Shown here piece after piece: positions 52,182-61,302 of a stretch of 64,000 nt of DNA. Position numbers and translations under genes: made by a program. The notes below the pieces were generated by a model, which was given only the letters and a program-made list of their open reading frames with translations, was not told where the DNA came from and did no database searches. Origin of the DNA: a bacterium D16-56 (GTDB lineage: Bacteria; Bacillota; Clostridia; Lachnospirales; Lachnospiraceae); NCBI GenBank assembly GCA_003611875.1, contig RAYY01000019.1, positions 1-64,000 on the forward strand, in the 5' to 3' direction. Each line of letters starts with the position of its first letter. Within the stretch, counting starts at the first letter, position 1.

Positions 52182-53198
52182 TTAGGTTTCAATGTTTGCT
52201 TTTCCAATACTCTTTATTTTCTGCCCAACAAATTTAAAACGTCCATGCAATAACAAAAGAAAAACTCTTTCCACACGTCTATAAAATTGTATCCATGGCA
52301 TATTATGTCCTAATATTCGATTCCTCTTTTTGGCATAGATTCTATCTTCGATCTCAAATCTTGGATGCTTCATTGGAAAGGACATTTCATATGTTTTCAT
52401 ATTATATATTTGTCTTATACCTCTAGGTATCGTATCAATTGTATCACTATGTGTTGCATTCTCTGTTGCTCCCATACAACAAATCATATTTACTTTGGGA
52501 ACAATCTGTAAACGACTTTGTGCATACATATTAAATTCTGTATAAAACTCAGAAGCTGCAACATGTCCTTCATAAACACCATTTTGAGCATAACCAATCA
52601 GTGCCTTCCAAATCCATCTATTTCCTTTTGTGTTCTCTTTTAATAATTTCATAATATACGGATCTTCTCTATATTCTGAAAACTCACATCTGTCTTCAAA
52701 AACTCTTTTCCAGGTTGCAGTCGCCCATCCTCCTGCAAATTTTGAAAAAAAATAATCGGATGTTACATCATCAGATTTTCCTAAAAAATTCATTCCGCTA
52801 ATACACTCTATTCGTTCATCATTTTTATATTTTTCTAATAGTTCAGCACAATATTGGAAATAACTAACAGAAGGAATAATATCGTCCTCTAAAAAAATAC
52901 TATACTCAACTTGACCATATATTATTTCTATTGCTTTTCTCGCCGTCTGATATAGCCCTAGATTTTTATCATTATAGATTTTCTCTACCTTGCAGCTCCA
53001 ATCAACTTCTTCTTCATACATTTTACGATTTTGATAAATCGCATTCCATTCATCTTGATTTCTGCCCCCATCTGATACAAGAAACAATTTACTTGGTCTC
53101 GCCTCTTTAATCACTTCAAACTGTTTTCTTTGACATTCTGGCCGAATCCATATAGAAACCTTTACAGGTACATCAACTAAAAACGGTTTCAGTTCCAT
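52182..53198 (-). CDS. Glycosyltransferase, GT-A type (HlpA-like)
   Basis: 338 aa. A GT-A nucleotide-sugar domain is suggested by PSKLFLVSDGGRNQDEWNAI and the metal-binding YSIFLEDDIIPSVSYF (ED-D), followed by GGWATATWKRVFEDRC typical of the group annotated as hemolysin/HlpA-like or GNT-I-like transferases. It overlaps no neighbour; it begins 1 bp after the wzx stop. Donor and acceptor unknown. Confidence 0.75.
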   Translation of the reverse strand: MELKPFLVDVPVKVSIWIRPECQRKQFEVIKEARPSKLFLVSDGGRNQDEWNAIYQNRKMYEEEVDWSCKVEKIYNDKNLGLYQTARKAIEIIYGQVEYSIFLEDDIIPSVSYFQYCAELLEKYKNDERIECISGMNFLGKSDDVTSDYFFSKFAGGWATATWKRVFEDRCEFSEYREDPYIMKLLKENTKGNRWIWKALIGYAQNGVYEGHVAASEFYTEFNMYAQSRLQIVPKVNMICCMGATENATHSDTIDTIPRGIRQIYNMKTYEMSFPMKHPRFEIEDRIYAKKRNRILGHNMPWIQFYRRVERVFLLLLHGRFKFVGQKIKSIGKANIET

Positions 53199-54716
53199 CT
53201 AATCCTCCTCTGCTGCATTCGTTCTAGTCAAACGTTTTATCAGCCCTTTTTCTTCCTTGTTTAATGCAAAAGACAATACTAATCCTAAATAGATAGTAAG
53301 AATAATCCCCCCTTTTATTCCCATACCTGTCCAGCCATATAACGGCAAAAACTTCACTATAAAAATGCCAATAGCAATCGTTAATATATATGGAATTATA
53401 AAAGATCCAAAACATTCTCTGAAAAATCGAAATATGGGAATACCCAAATAAATATAGTAGAGCCTGTTTGAATTTAAAAATGCAATTAAATACCCTGTAG
53501 CAATGGCAATACTAGCTCCTATAGCCCCCAAAGAACGACTTATGGCAAAAGATATTACAACACATACGGATGTCGAAAACAGAGAACCAATTGCTGACAG
53601 TTTTACTTTATTTTTTGCTACTATTGTCATATTCCCAATCTGTTGTGTGAAGCCGAGCATATCAGGAATAAACAAGAATATACCACAATAATATGCATTT
53701 TCATAATCCTTCCCCATCCACAAAACCATAAAATCACGTCCTATACATATATATCCGATAAAAATAATTCCCATCACAAAAAGCTGATATCGCCCCACCT
53801 TCACCATCAACTCGTATATTCTATCTTCTCTATCTTCTACTATATACCTTGAGATTTTTGCTAAGAAAAGTCCGTTAACTGCTTCTGCAAACATATAAAA
53901 ATATCCCTCCAAAGCATTTGCCGGAGAGAAAATCGCTATTTCTTTACTATTTGATACCATTCCTAAAATTGTGGGTGCAAAACTAAAATAAAAACGTTGA
54001 CACATACTAGATATCGCTGTCCAGATTGAAAATGAAAAAACTTCTTTTGTAATTTCACAATCTTTCAAGGATAAATCAAATTTTATTTCTGTGTTATGAT
54101 ATATGAGAGCAATTTTTACTAAAATAAACAACAACCCGCTTACTGCGTTTGCCATAACAATAGCGATAACTCCTAAATTACAACATAATGCTGCAATAAT
54201 TAAAGATATTGCTACAAGTTTCTGCCCCAAATCACATATCTTTGACTCAATGAATTTCTCATGAGCTGTCAGAACTCCGTTAAGAGACATACACGGGAAG
54301 GAAATGATACTAAATATTGCAACAATAATATAAAGCTGTTTGAGAGTTTCAATCTCATCTATCCCCAATCCTTTATATATTAAGCCAAGAAAAAAATATG
54401 CAATTATTAATATTATAAATATTCCTCCATCTATCACGAAATACAGCTTCGTAATTACAGAAAATACAGTGTTTTCCTTATCTATCTTTTGCTCGGCTCT
54501 ATATTTAGCCAAAAATCTTGCAGTTGCAGAACTGAGGCCAAAATCCATTAAAAACATTGTAACAAAGGAATTAACTAAGGTATACAATCCGTAATTCGAC
54601 TGTCCTATTTGACGTGTCATCCATGGAAGATAAAACAATGATGTTATGATACTAATTATGATTGCACAATATGATATCATTGCTCCTATTTTTATTTGTC
54701 TGTTGCTTTCGTTCAT
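53199..54716 (-). CDS. wzx: Polysaccharide repeat-unit flippase (Wzx, MATE/MOP family)
   Basis: 505 aa with about 12-14 hydrophobic helices along the length. The N-terminal segment (IKIGAMISYCAIIISIITSL, YLPWMTRQIGQSNYGLYTLV) is characteristic of Wzx/RfbX flippases. It moves the undecaprenyl-linked repeat unit to the outer face of the membrane. It overlaps the wzy stop by 4 bp. Confidence 0.9.
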   Translation of the reverse strand: MNESNRQIKIGAMISYCAIIISIITSLFYLPWMTRQIGQSNYGLYTLVNSFVTMFLMDFGLSSATARFLAKYRAEQKIDKENTVFSVITKLYFVIDGGIFIILIIAYFFLGLIYKGLGIDEIETLKQLYIIVAIFSIISFPCMSLNGVLTAHEKFIESKICDLGQKLVAISLIIAALCCNLGVIAIVMANAVSGLLFILVKIALIYHNTEIKFDLSLKDCEITKEVFSFSIWTAISSMCQRFYFSFAPTILGMVSNSKEIAIFSPANALEGYFYMFAEAVNGLFLAKISRYIVEDREDRIYELMVKVGRYQLFVMGIIFIGYICIGRDFMVLWMGKDYENAYYCGIFLFIPDMLGFTQQIGNMTIVAKNKVKLSAIGSLFSTSVCVVISFAISRSLGAIGASIAIATGYLIAFLNSNRLYYIYLGIPIFRFFRECFGSFIIPYILTIAIGIFIVKFLPLYGWTGMGIKGGIILTIYLGLVLSFALNKEEKGLIKRLTRTNAAEED

Positions 54717-55813
54717 ATAATTTTATTATTCCAAAAAGTATAGTAGATAGTGTCTCTGCGAAAAAATGCTGCATATAATATGCAAAAACCGACAAACACA
54801 TATTTCCATAATTTTCTTTTCTTTCCCTTTTTCTTTGTAATAAGCAGTGGTATAAGCAATAAAAAGAAGCCTGAAAAATAAAATCCTACCCTTTGCATCA
54901 TAAACAGACGATATGAACAAAACTGAAATATAACATTGAAAACACATCCGTTAAACCATATGCGCTCCTTGATATTACTATAATTATTTTTTTTCATTAA
55001 CAATAAAACAAGAATAAATAAGAACAGTGTTTTTATCAGGCTTCCAATGCTGCCTTGTCCTACGCCATATCCATTTTCATCCCAATTATACCCAATTAAT
55101 CGCTGTACAAAAAAAACAATTTCATTAAAAAAACACATAAACATCACACTACCTAATATACATATCAAGGGAAAAGCCTGTTGCTTCTTTATTCTAAAAT
55201 CAAATCGCAAAATCCAATACATGGGAAGCATCAAAACTGCTGTTTTATGTATTGTTGATATCAAAAAAACTGAAATGATATATTGAGGTAATTTCTTATT
55301 GATTATCAATTTAGAAGACAACAGAAACAATGCACATGCCAAAATATTTCTCATCAGATTGAATGATATAAAATAGTTATCAAGAACAATCATCATAACT
55401 AATGATATTAAATAATCTTTTGAAAACTTTTCAAATATTTTGTAATAACATAATATAGTCATAGCAGATACAACAAGCATTAATGCAACAGTATTGCTGT
55501 TAACAGAGTATGTAAGTTTATTGATAAGAGCAAATCCAAACTCCCTCTCCCTTAATAATTCAAAAATTCCTTTGGAGGGGTATCCCTTTTGATATAACCA
55601 ATCATAATTAATATAATCCGTTGTAAAATCCCCCCGAATACCAGACAAGAAAAACAAGCATAACATCATAATAATCAGATAGATTTTACTCAAGTTATAT
55701 GTTTTTCTATCAAATAATTGAACCCCTATATTGGAGTAATTTAAAAACATTCCACTAAATATTAGAAAAAGGCACAATACCAACGTCATATTTGATACGA
55801 TCATAAATAACAC
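54713..55813 (-). CDS. wzy: EpsG-family polysaccharide polymerase (Wzy)
   Basis: 366 aa, about ten predicted membrane helices and a large loop. The pattern FFLSGIRGDFTTDYINYDWL and STIHKTAVLMLPMYWI is typical of EpsG/Wzy polymerases (PF14897-type), which polymerise the repeat unit on the outer membrane face. Its place next to wzx and between glycosyltransferases supports this. Confidence 0.88.
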   Translation of the reverse strand: MLFMIVSNMTLVLCLFLIFSGMFLNYSNIGVQLFDRKTYNLSKIYLIIMMLCLFFLSGIRGDFTTDYINYDWLYQKGYPSKGIFELLREREFGFALINKLTYSVNSNTVALMLVVSAMTILCYYKIFEKFSKDYLISLVMMIVLDNYFISFNLMRNILACALFLLSSKLIINKKLPQYIISVFLISTIHKTAVLMLPMYWILRFDFRIKKQQAFPLICILGSVMFMCFFNEIVFFVQRLIGYNWDENGYGVGQGSIGSLIKTLFLFILVLLLMKKNNYSNIKERIWFNGCVFNVIFQFCSYRLFMMQRVGFYFSGFFLLLIPLLITKKKGKKRKLWKYVFVGFCILYAAFFRRDTIYYTFWNNKII

Positions 55814-55819
55814 CCCATT

Positions 55820-57121
55820 TTATGATTCTTGTAATAAAGATTCAAAATCCTTTTTCAGCATTTTATGAAACCCTTTTATATCATGAAAATCAGCCCCGCA
55901 CTTCCATGCCTTCTTCCCATATTCCTCTAAAAGTCTTGGATTTTTTATGATTTTCATAAAGATTTCTTTCAGCTCAGCCTTGTTAGAAGCAACAAAAGCC
56001 CCATCATGTTTTCTTAAATGTTCCACGGCTGCCTGATCATCAAATCCGTATGACAAAATTGCCCGATTCGAGGCCATATAATCTACCAGCTTTGTAGAAA
56101 AGCCATGATGTTCTTCCCAACGGTGAATGAGATCAATCGGTGCTGCATGCAATAAGAGATCTGCCTGCAGCTGTTTCTTTTCCACCTCACTATATGGAAT
56201 TTTTCCCATCAATTTCGACACACCAGGAACATTCAGCGCTTTTTTCATTTTGCCTGTCAGAGGAGTCGCTGTATATATGTAAAGCATAAAATATAGCTTT
56301 CTCTTATTTATCTCCCTCATTACATCTACGATGATCTTTAAAGTCTTCCATCTGGCTCCTCCAATATTCCCGGCATAAACTAATATATATGGCTGCTTGT
56401 GGTTTCGCTTGTAGCTTGGAGGTATTACAGAGAAATCCTTTCCCTTTGTCAGTATATGACAGTCCTTCCGAAAAATCTTATCATACTCCCTTTTTTGGAT
56501 ATCCGATATTACATAAAGAATATCACATTGGTCTACCACTCTTTTTACACTTTTCCGCATCATAAACCGATTTATCCAATATAGTGGAGAGAAGTTCACC
56601 ATTCTAAAGGTATAATTATCATCAGAAATATATCCCATCAGAGGAGCACCCGTTTTTTTCTTCAATTCCAAAACCAATCGATTCATATAAGTGAACGGAT
56701 AAATCGGGCAAAATAAAAGGTCTGGATTATAATCTGCCACAAATTCCTCTAATTCAAGGCTGTTCCACTTTCCTATACGCCATATACATCCATATATCCA
56801 AAAGAAAATCTGAAACCGATATTTCTTTCCAAAATTAATAACGGCATGTTCACATTTCGTAAATTCAGCGTGATCCTCTTTTATATCTTCAATCCCTGTT
56901 TCAATCCCTGACGGACAAGAAGGATTTTGAAGATTTTTTAAAAGCATTTTCGCTGTAACCTTAAATGCACGGCTAACTCTTTTGTCATTTACTATCCCTT
57001 CTTTGCAATAAATATTGGCTATTTCATATCCTTCCAACTTATCAAAAATATTCGCATAGGAATTTCCAAAGGAATTGTTTGTATTCCACGGGGTATCCGA
57101 TGCAACCAAGATTTTCTTCAT
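55820..57121 (-). CDS. Glycosyltransferase family 4-like
   Basis: 433 aa GT-B protein beginning MKKILVASDTPWNTNNSFGN. The C-terminal half carries LVYAGNIGGARWKTLKIIVD and VDYMASNRAILSYGFDDQAA. The start is ATG 57121, coupled by an ATGA overlap with the GT2 gene; an in-frame start at 57166 lies inside that gene and is rejected. No signal peptide. Donor unknown. Confidence 0.82.
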   Translation of the reverse strand: MKKILVASDTPWNTNNSFGNSYANIFDKLEGYEIANIYCKEGIVNDKRVSRAFKVTAKMLLKNLQNPSCPSGIETGIEDIKEDHAEFTKCEHAVINFGKKYRFQIFFWIYGCIWRIGKWNSLELEEFVADYNPDLLFCPIYPFTYMNRLVLELKKKTGAPLMGYISDDNYTFRMVNFSPLYWINRFMMRKSVKRVVDQCDILYVISDIQKREYDKIFRKDCHILTKGKDFSVIPPSYKRNHKQPYILVYAGNIGGARWKTLKIIVDVMREINKRKLYFMLYIYTATPLTGKMKKALNVPGVSKLMGKIPYSEVEKKQLQADLLLHAAPIDLIHRWEEHHGFSTKLVDYMASNRAILSYGFDDQAAVEHLRKHDGAFVASNKAELKEIFMKIIKNPRLLEEYGKKAWKCGADFHDIKGFHKMLKKDFESLLQES

Positions 57122-58155
57122 CACTTTCTTCTCCGTATGGGTTGTCCTTTTCTGGAAGCGTTCCATTTCATATATAGATTTAAAAATTTAGCTCCCTGAC
57201 GAACCCCCAATATTTTAATTACAAATCTTGCTATATTTGTTTTCTTGTCTCCCTTGTATCTCTGCAGCCACCGAAAATCATCTGCTCTCCTGTATGCTTC
57301 CACACGGATTCTCTTATCTGGTTCATTTTCAATATCTGCCAGTTGTATATAATATTGGTATGCCAATGCCCCATACAGAATTTTCTTAAACTCCAGGTTT
57401 TCCTTTGACATTCTGATTGCTTCCACGGCAGACCGAACCGCTTTTTCCCTATACTGCCAAAATCTTGTTGCTTTTTCTTTTGTACAGATAGAATTTTCTC
57501 TGACCACATATTGGTAGGGGGTTCCAGAAAGCCCTTTGACTCTTGGAACACAACTCAAAACACGGAAATACCATTCAATATCCTCTGACATTTTGAGAGA
57601 CTCGTCAAAAAAGAGTACATGATCCTCCAAAAACTTCTTTGAACAGGCATGTGTCCATGCAGAAATAGACATATTCCCTGTTTTTACACACCATTCGATT
57701 TTTTCTGTATTATCCTCAAAACGATTCATAATTCCCATATTTCCATACATTCTCTTTATGAGTGTCCCATCGTTTTCCCGTATTTGCTTACATCCATAGG
57801 TTATTACATCCACCTTTTTAGCTTTTGTTGACCTGTAAATAACACTTAAAAAGTTATTAGGTCCTATCCGATCATCAGAATCAATAAATATAATCCATTT
57901 TCCCTGCGATTTCTTTAATCCAGTATTTCTTGCTCCTGGAAGTCCTTTATTATTTTGGTTCACTACAGTAATCCGATTATCTTTTTTTGCAAATTCTTCA
58001 CAAATCTTTCTGCTGCTATCCGTTGAGCCGTCATTCACCAAAATCAACTCAAAATCTTTGAAAATTTGTTTCTGTATATCATGAATGCATCTTGCCAAAT
58101 ATTTTTCCACATTATATACCGGAACAATAATGCTAAAGTAAGGCGTTTTTTCCAA
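57121..58155 (-). CDS. Glycosyltransferase family 2
   Basis: A 344-aa GT-A transferase: FSIIVPVYNVEKYLARCIHD, GSTDSSRKICEEF and IFIDSDDRIGPNNF (DxD). I start it at TTG 58155 because AGGAGAG lies 5 nt upstream; the longer ATG 58215 start would overlap the restored C-terminus of the upstream poly-G gene. This placement matters: it makes the ON-frame stop of the upstream gene (58158-58160) abut the start of this gene. Confidence 0.85.
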   Translation of the reverse strand: MEKTPYFSIIVPVYNVEKYLARCIHDIQKQIFKDFELILVNDGSTDSSRKICEEFAKKDNRITVVNQNNKGLPGARNTGLKKSQGKWIIFIDSDDRIGPNNFLSVIYRSTKAKKVDVITYGCKQIRENDGTLIKRMYGNMGIMNRFEDNTEKIEWCVKTGNMSISAWTHACSKKFLEDHVLFFDESLKMSEDIEWYFRVLSCVPRVKGLSGTPYQYVVRENSICTKEKATRFWQYREKAVRSAVEAIRMSKENLEFKKILYGALAYQYYIQLADIENEPDKRIRVEAYRRADDFRWLQRYKGDKKTNIARFVIKILGVRQGAKFLNLYMKWNASRKGQPIRRRK

Positions 58156-58261
58156 GTTTACTCTCCTATCATCTGCATTTGCAAATCCAACAGCAATTTT
58201 GCACCTTTTTGCCAAATTGCAATATACTTTTGATGTAAAGTCTTTGACCTACACTTTTGTT

Positions 58262-59137
58262 TCAGATCCTTCCAACGTATTTTCCAGGTATTAAATTCAC
58301 CCCCCCCGCATTATTTACAAGCTTGTTTTCTGTCTTTCCTTTATTCCAACAGCTGCATCCATCAAAAAGAACATTTTCAGAAACGGATTCTTCTAAAAAA
58401 TAGTGTGTGCCTGAAAAATGATAGTACATTTTTTCTTTCAGGTACCGTTGCCTGTGGATTTCACAATATTGGTATATTCTCCCGTCTTTCCACATAACCA
58501 ACTGATTTTTATAATTAGGAACGCCATAAAAAGCTAACCGTTCTCCTGGCATTTTGTCTAAACAAAATTGATGTCCCATATTCAGCCAGGAAACATGATT
58601 TTTTTTGCATATTAAATTTAAACCGTATATCTCATCAAAATTATAAAAATAGTGACTTGAAAACACGGTTTTGTATGAAAATGCTGATCCTTTCTTTTTA
58701 TATAAGAAATTCATTTCAGGGCAATTGCGATACAAAACAAGATGACCAAATGTACCGATCCGATCGTATTTATCTAATAATTCGTCTGTAATAAATTTAT
58801 TTATATTTCCCCAAATCATGTCAATATCACAATGTCCCCAAAAATGACAGCCTTTCAATTTGTCCTTAAATACAATACCATACAAAGGTCTATAATCACA
58901 GAGCTTATATGGATCTTCTAACAATACATCCAGCTTACATGCTTCACTGAATTTCTTTCTAAGCTCCTTTAATGAAATGATATAAACCTCTACATTCTCC
59001 GGGGTTTGATCGATCCGATTGTCAGTAACCAGAAGAAACGAAAAATCCGGATTATTTGCACAGGATTTCAGCCATAGCTTAAATTCTGATGGCAGAGATC
59101 CATAATAACATACAATAATTTTAACTCTGTTTTTCAT
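58262..59137 (-). CDS. DUF6625-like glycosyltransferase with C-terminal poly-G switch
   Basis: 291 aa in the present frame: a GT-A-like protein (VKIIVCYYGSLPSEFKLWL; GCHFWGHCDIDMIWGNINKF, with a DxD metal motif) of a family widespread in O-antigen and capsule loci. Near the end an 8-G tract (58300-58307) leads to a short tail, VNLIPGKYVGRI-stop. With one extra G the tail becomes GEFNTWKIRWKDLKQKC and continues about 45 residues to a stop at 58158, precisely at the next gene's start. The longer form (about 326 aa) is likely the original. The present form may be altered or off. Confidence 0.75.
   Translation of the reverse strand: MKNRVKIIVCYYGSLPSEFKLWLKSCANNPDFSFLLVTDNRIDQTPENVEVYIISLKELRKKFSEACKLDVLLEDPYKLCDYRPLYGIVFKDKLKGCHFWGHCDIDMIWGNINKFITDELLDKYDRIGTFGHLVLYRNCPEMNFLYKKKGSAFSYKTVFSSHYFYNFDEIYGLNLICKKNHVSWLNMGHQFCLDKMPGERLAFYGVPNYKNQLVMWKDGRIYQYCEIHRQRYLKEKMYYHFSGTHYFLEESVSENVLFDGCSCWNKGKTENKLVNNAGGVNLIPGKYVGRI
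58300..58307 (-). repeat. Poly-G8 tract near the end of the DUF6625-like gene
   Basis: Eight C on the plus strand (G on the coding strand). A +1 change joins the gene to a longer frame ending right before the next gene. Confidence 0.75.
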
Positions 59138-60078
59138 ATTGTCCTTTTCAAAAAATGCTGCGTTTTCCTAATTCCTTCCCTTAATCCAGTAATTGCTATC
59201 TCTCCAAATTCATCTTCATATCGTTGAATATTTAAATAATTCTTAGAAAGGTCAACGCTTCTGCCTGGTGTAAAATGGATTTGGAGATTCTCTGTTACAA
59301 TTTTTCTAATTTCTTTTAATACCTCTTGAATACTTGTTCCTATTCCGCTTCCGATGTTATAGATCTTATACTTACAATCACAAAAGCTAATGTTTAAAAT
59401 CGCTCTTATTGCATCCTCAATATAGATATAATCGCGAACCACACTGCCATCTCCATACACCTGGATTGTCTCGCCTTTCAAAGCTCTGTTTGTGAATGTA
59501 GTCACTGCTCCTAGCCGCCCATTGGGTCTTTGATAGGGACCATAAGGATTCGACAATCTTGCAATACGATAATCCAGACCATAAAGATAATGGTAAACGT
59601 ATAACAGCTTCTCGATTGCCAGCTTTTGAATCCCATATGTATTGATCGGATTTGTATTTGCTGTCTCTGGTATTGGACAGGGAGCGTTTCCATACACGGT
59701 TCCACCTGAACTGATAAATACGATCCTCCTTACTTTTTTCTCAGCACAGGCTTCCAGCAAATTGACTGTAACGGCAACATTGACTGTAATCTCATCTGAA
59801 ATATGTTGGTTCGAAATAGTTGGGTTTGTCGTGCTGATAAGATGAAAAACCATGTCCATATCCTCAACCAAATCAGAAAAATTCGTATTCGGTTGAAAAT
59901 TTCTGGTCACAATTTTTACACGTTCCTCATTCTTTATCGGATTAGAATCAAAGTATTCCGTTTTCTCGTCAACCAAAACAAGTTTTGTAATATCGTCACT
60001 TACATAATCGCTTCTTAACAGAGCAATGGCAAGATTCGTTCCAACAAATCCTGCCGCCCCCATTATTGCAATTTTCAT
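59134..60078 (-). CDS. NAD-dependent sugar-nucleotide epimerase/dehydratase
   Basis: A 314-aa extended SDR: GAAGFVGTNLAIALL for NAD(P), FISSGGTVYGNAPCPIPE and the catalytic INTYGIQKLAIEKLL (YxxxK). It resembles UDP-glucose/GlcNAc 4-epimerases (GalE-like) that supply a galacto-configured or related sugar nucleotide. Its stop overlaps the ATG of the downstream DUF6625-like gene by 4 bp. Exact product unclear. Confidence 0.85.
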   Translation of the reverse strand: MKIAIMGAAGFVGTNLAIALLRSDYVSDDITKLVLVDEKTEYFDSNPIKNEERVKIVTRNFQPNTNFSDLVEDMDMVFHLISTTNPTISNQHISDEITVNVAVTVNLLEACAEKKVRRIVFISSGGTVYGNAPCPIPETANTNPINTYGIQKLAIEKLLYVYHYLYGLDYRIARLSNPYGPYQRPNGRLGAVTTFTNRALKGETIQVYGDGSVVRDYIYIEDAIRAILNISFCDCKYKIYNIGSGIGTSIQEVLKEIRKIVTENLQIHFTPGRSVDLSKNYLNIQRYEDEFGEIAITGLREGIRKTQHFLKRTI

Positions 60079-60099
60079 AAAACCTCTTTTTCTATTCTG

Positions 60100-61269
60100 T
60101 CACAAATACTTTTCAAAAACCTGTTTCATCAATTTATCTACATGATTTCTTCCATATCGCTTCAAATTGATGTAATTGTTTTCTACAATCCTTCTATTTT
60201 CTTCCTGATGTTTCATCGCATACTCCATGCACTTTCTGATCGCTGCTTTATCCATTGGCGGGAACAAGTATCGCTTATCTCGAACAAGCTCATGATTTCC
60301 TCTTATATCTGAGCAAACAGAGACTACTTTGCTGGCAATAGACATTAATAAACACACAGGAAGTCCTTCATTCAGTGACGGAAGCACAAACAAATCGCTG
60401 ATCCCATAAATACTTTTCAAATTTTTTTGATATCCTAAAAGTATAATGCGGTCTTCCATATTCCACTTCTTTATTAACTGCTTATATTCATCTTCTAATG
60501 GACCAATTCCACAAATCAAATATTTGACTGACGGATTGGCCAGATCGCGGATAAGCTCCATTATGATCCTGTGATTTTTTCTTTCACTTAATTCCCCAGC
60601 AGAAAAGATCACATAATCATCCGAAGCAAGCCCCCATTTTTTACGTTCCGTACTACGGTTAAAGGATTCCTCCAACTCATAGGAGGAAATATCCAGTCCT
60701 ACCCCTGGGACAAACCGCATATCCGATGTTCCAAAGTTCTTCTTGGCAAGCCGGAAATCATCTTCATTCGTAAGAATTAACGTATCCGTTTTCTTAGATA
60801 ATATTTTTTCAATATGATAAAAAACAGCCCATCTTATTTTTGAAGCACCTTCATAAAACTGAAATCCATGTGCGATATAGATTACTTTACAATGATATTT
60901 TTTCCCATACCATCTTCCTGCCACCCCTGCTATCGTTGACTGACAAAAAATCACATCATATTTTTCTTTTTTGATTAATTTCTTAACCTGATTTAATGCA
61001 ATATAATGTTTTGAAATACTGGATCTGCCTCTTTTAAAATCGATTTGATGAAAAGGAATTTCCATTTCATCCAAAGCACGTTTTAACTGATTTACCATTT
61101 CTATTGTACAAGTATTTCCCTCCAGAAAATTGCATGCAACTTCTGCCTGATATCCTAAATCTTTCAAAATATGCAGGTTGCACATATTAAATTGAACGAT
61201 CATTGATGCAGTATTGGAAAGAATAAGAATTTTCTTTTTATAAATTTCAACTTGCTTTTTATGCGGCAT
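60100..61269 (-). CDS. Glycosyltransferase family 4
   Basis: About 389 aa, GT-B fold. The N-terminal KILILSNTASMIVQFNMCNL and a C-terminal SDLFVLPSLNEGLPVCLLMS motif (E-x7-E region) mark the EpsD/CapM-like subgroup that acts early in repeat-unit assembly. The start is ATG 61269, 8 nt after GGAG; an ATG at 61284 overlaps that site. It follows the initiating transferase by about 33 bp, so it likely adds the second sugar. Confidence 0.85.
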   Translation of the reverse strand: MPHKKQVEIYKKKILILSNTASMIVQFNMCNLHILKDLGYQAEVACNFLEGNTCTIEMVNQLKRALDEMEIPFHQIDFKRGRSSISKHYIALNQVKKLIKKEKYDVIFCQSTIAGVAGRWYGKKYHCKVIYIAHGFQFYEGASKIRWAVFYHIEKILSKKTDTLILTNEDDFRLAKKNFGTSDMRFVPGVGLDISSYELEESFNRSTERKKWGLASDDYVIFSAGELSERKNHRIIMELIRDLANPSVKYLICGIGPLEDEYKQLIKKWNMEDRIILLGYQKNLKSIYGISDLFVLPSLNEGLPVCLLMSIASKVVSVCSDIRGNHELVRDKRYLFPPMDKAAIRKCMEYAMKHQEENRRIVENNYINLKRYGRNHVDKLMKQVFEKYL

Positions 61270-61302
61270 ATCGTATTTCTCCATATACAAATGTCTTGAT
61301 AT

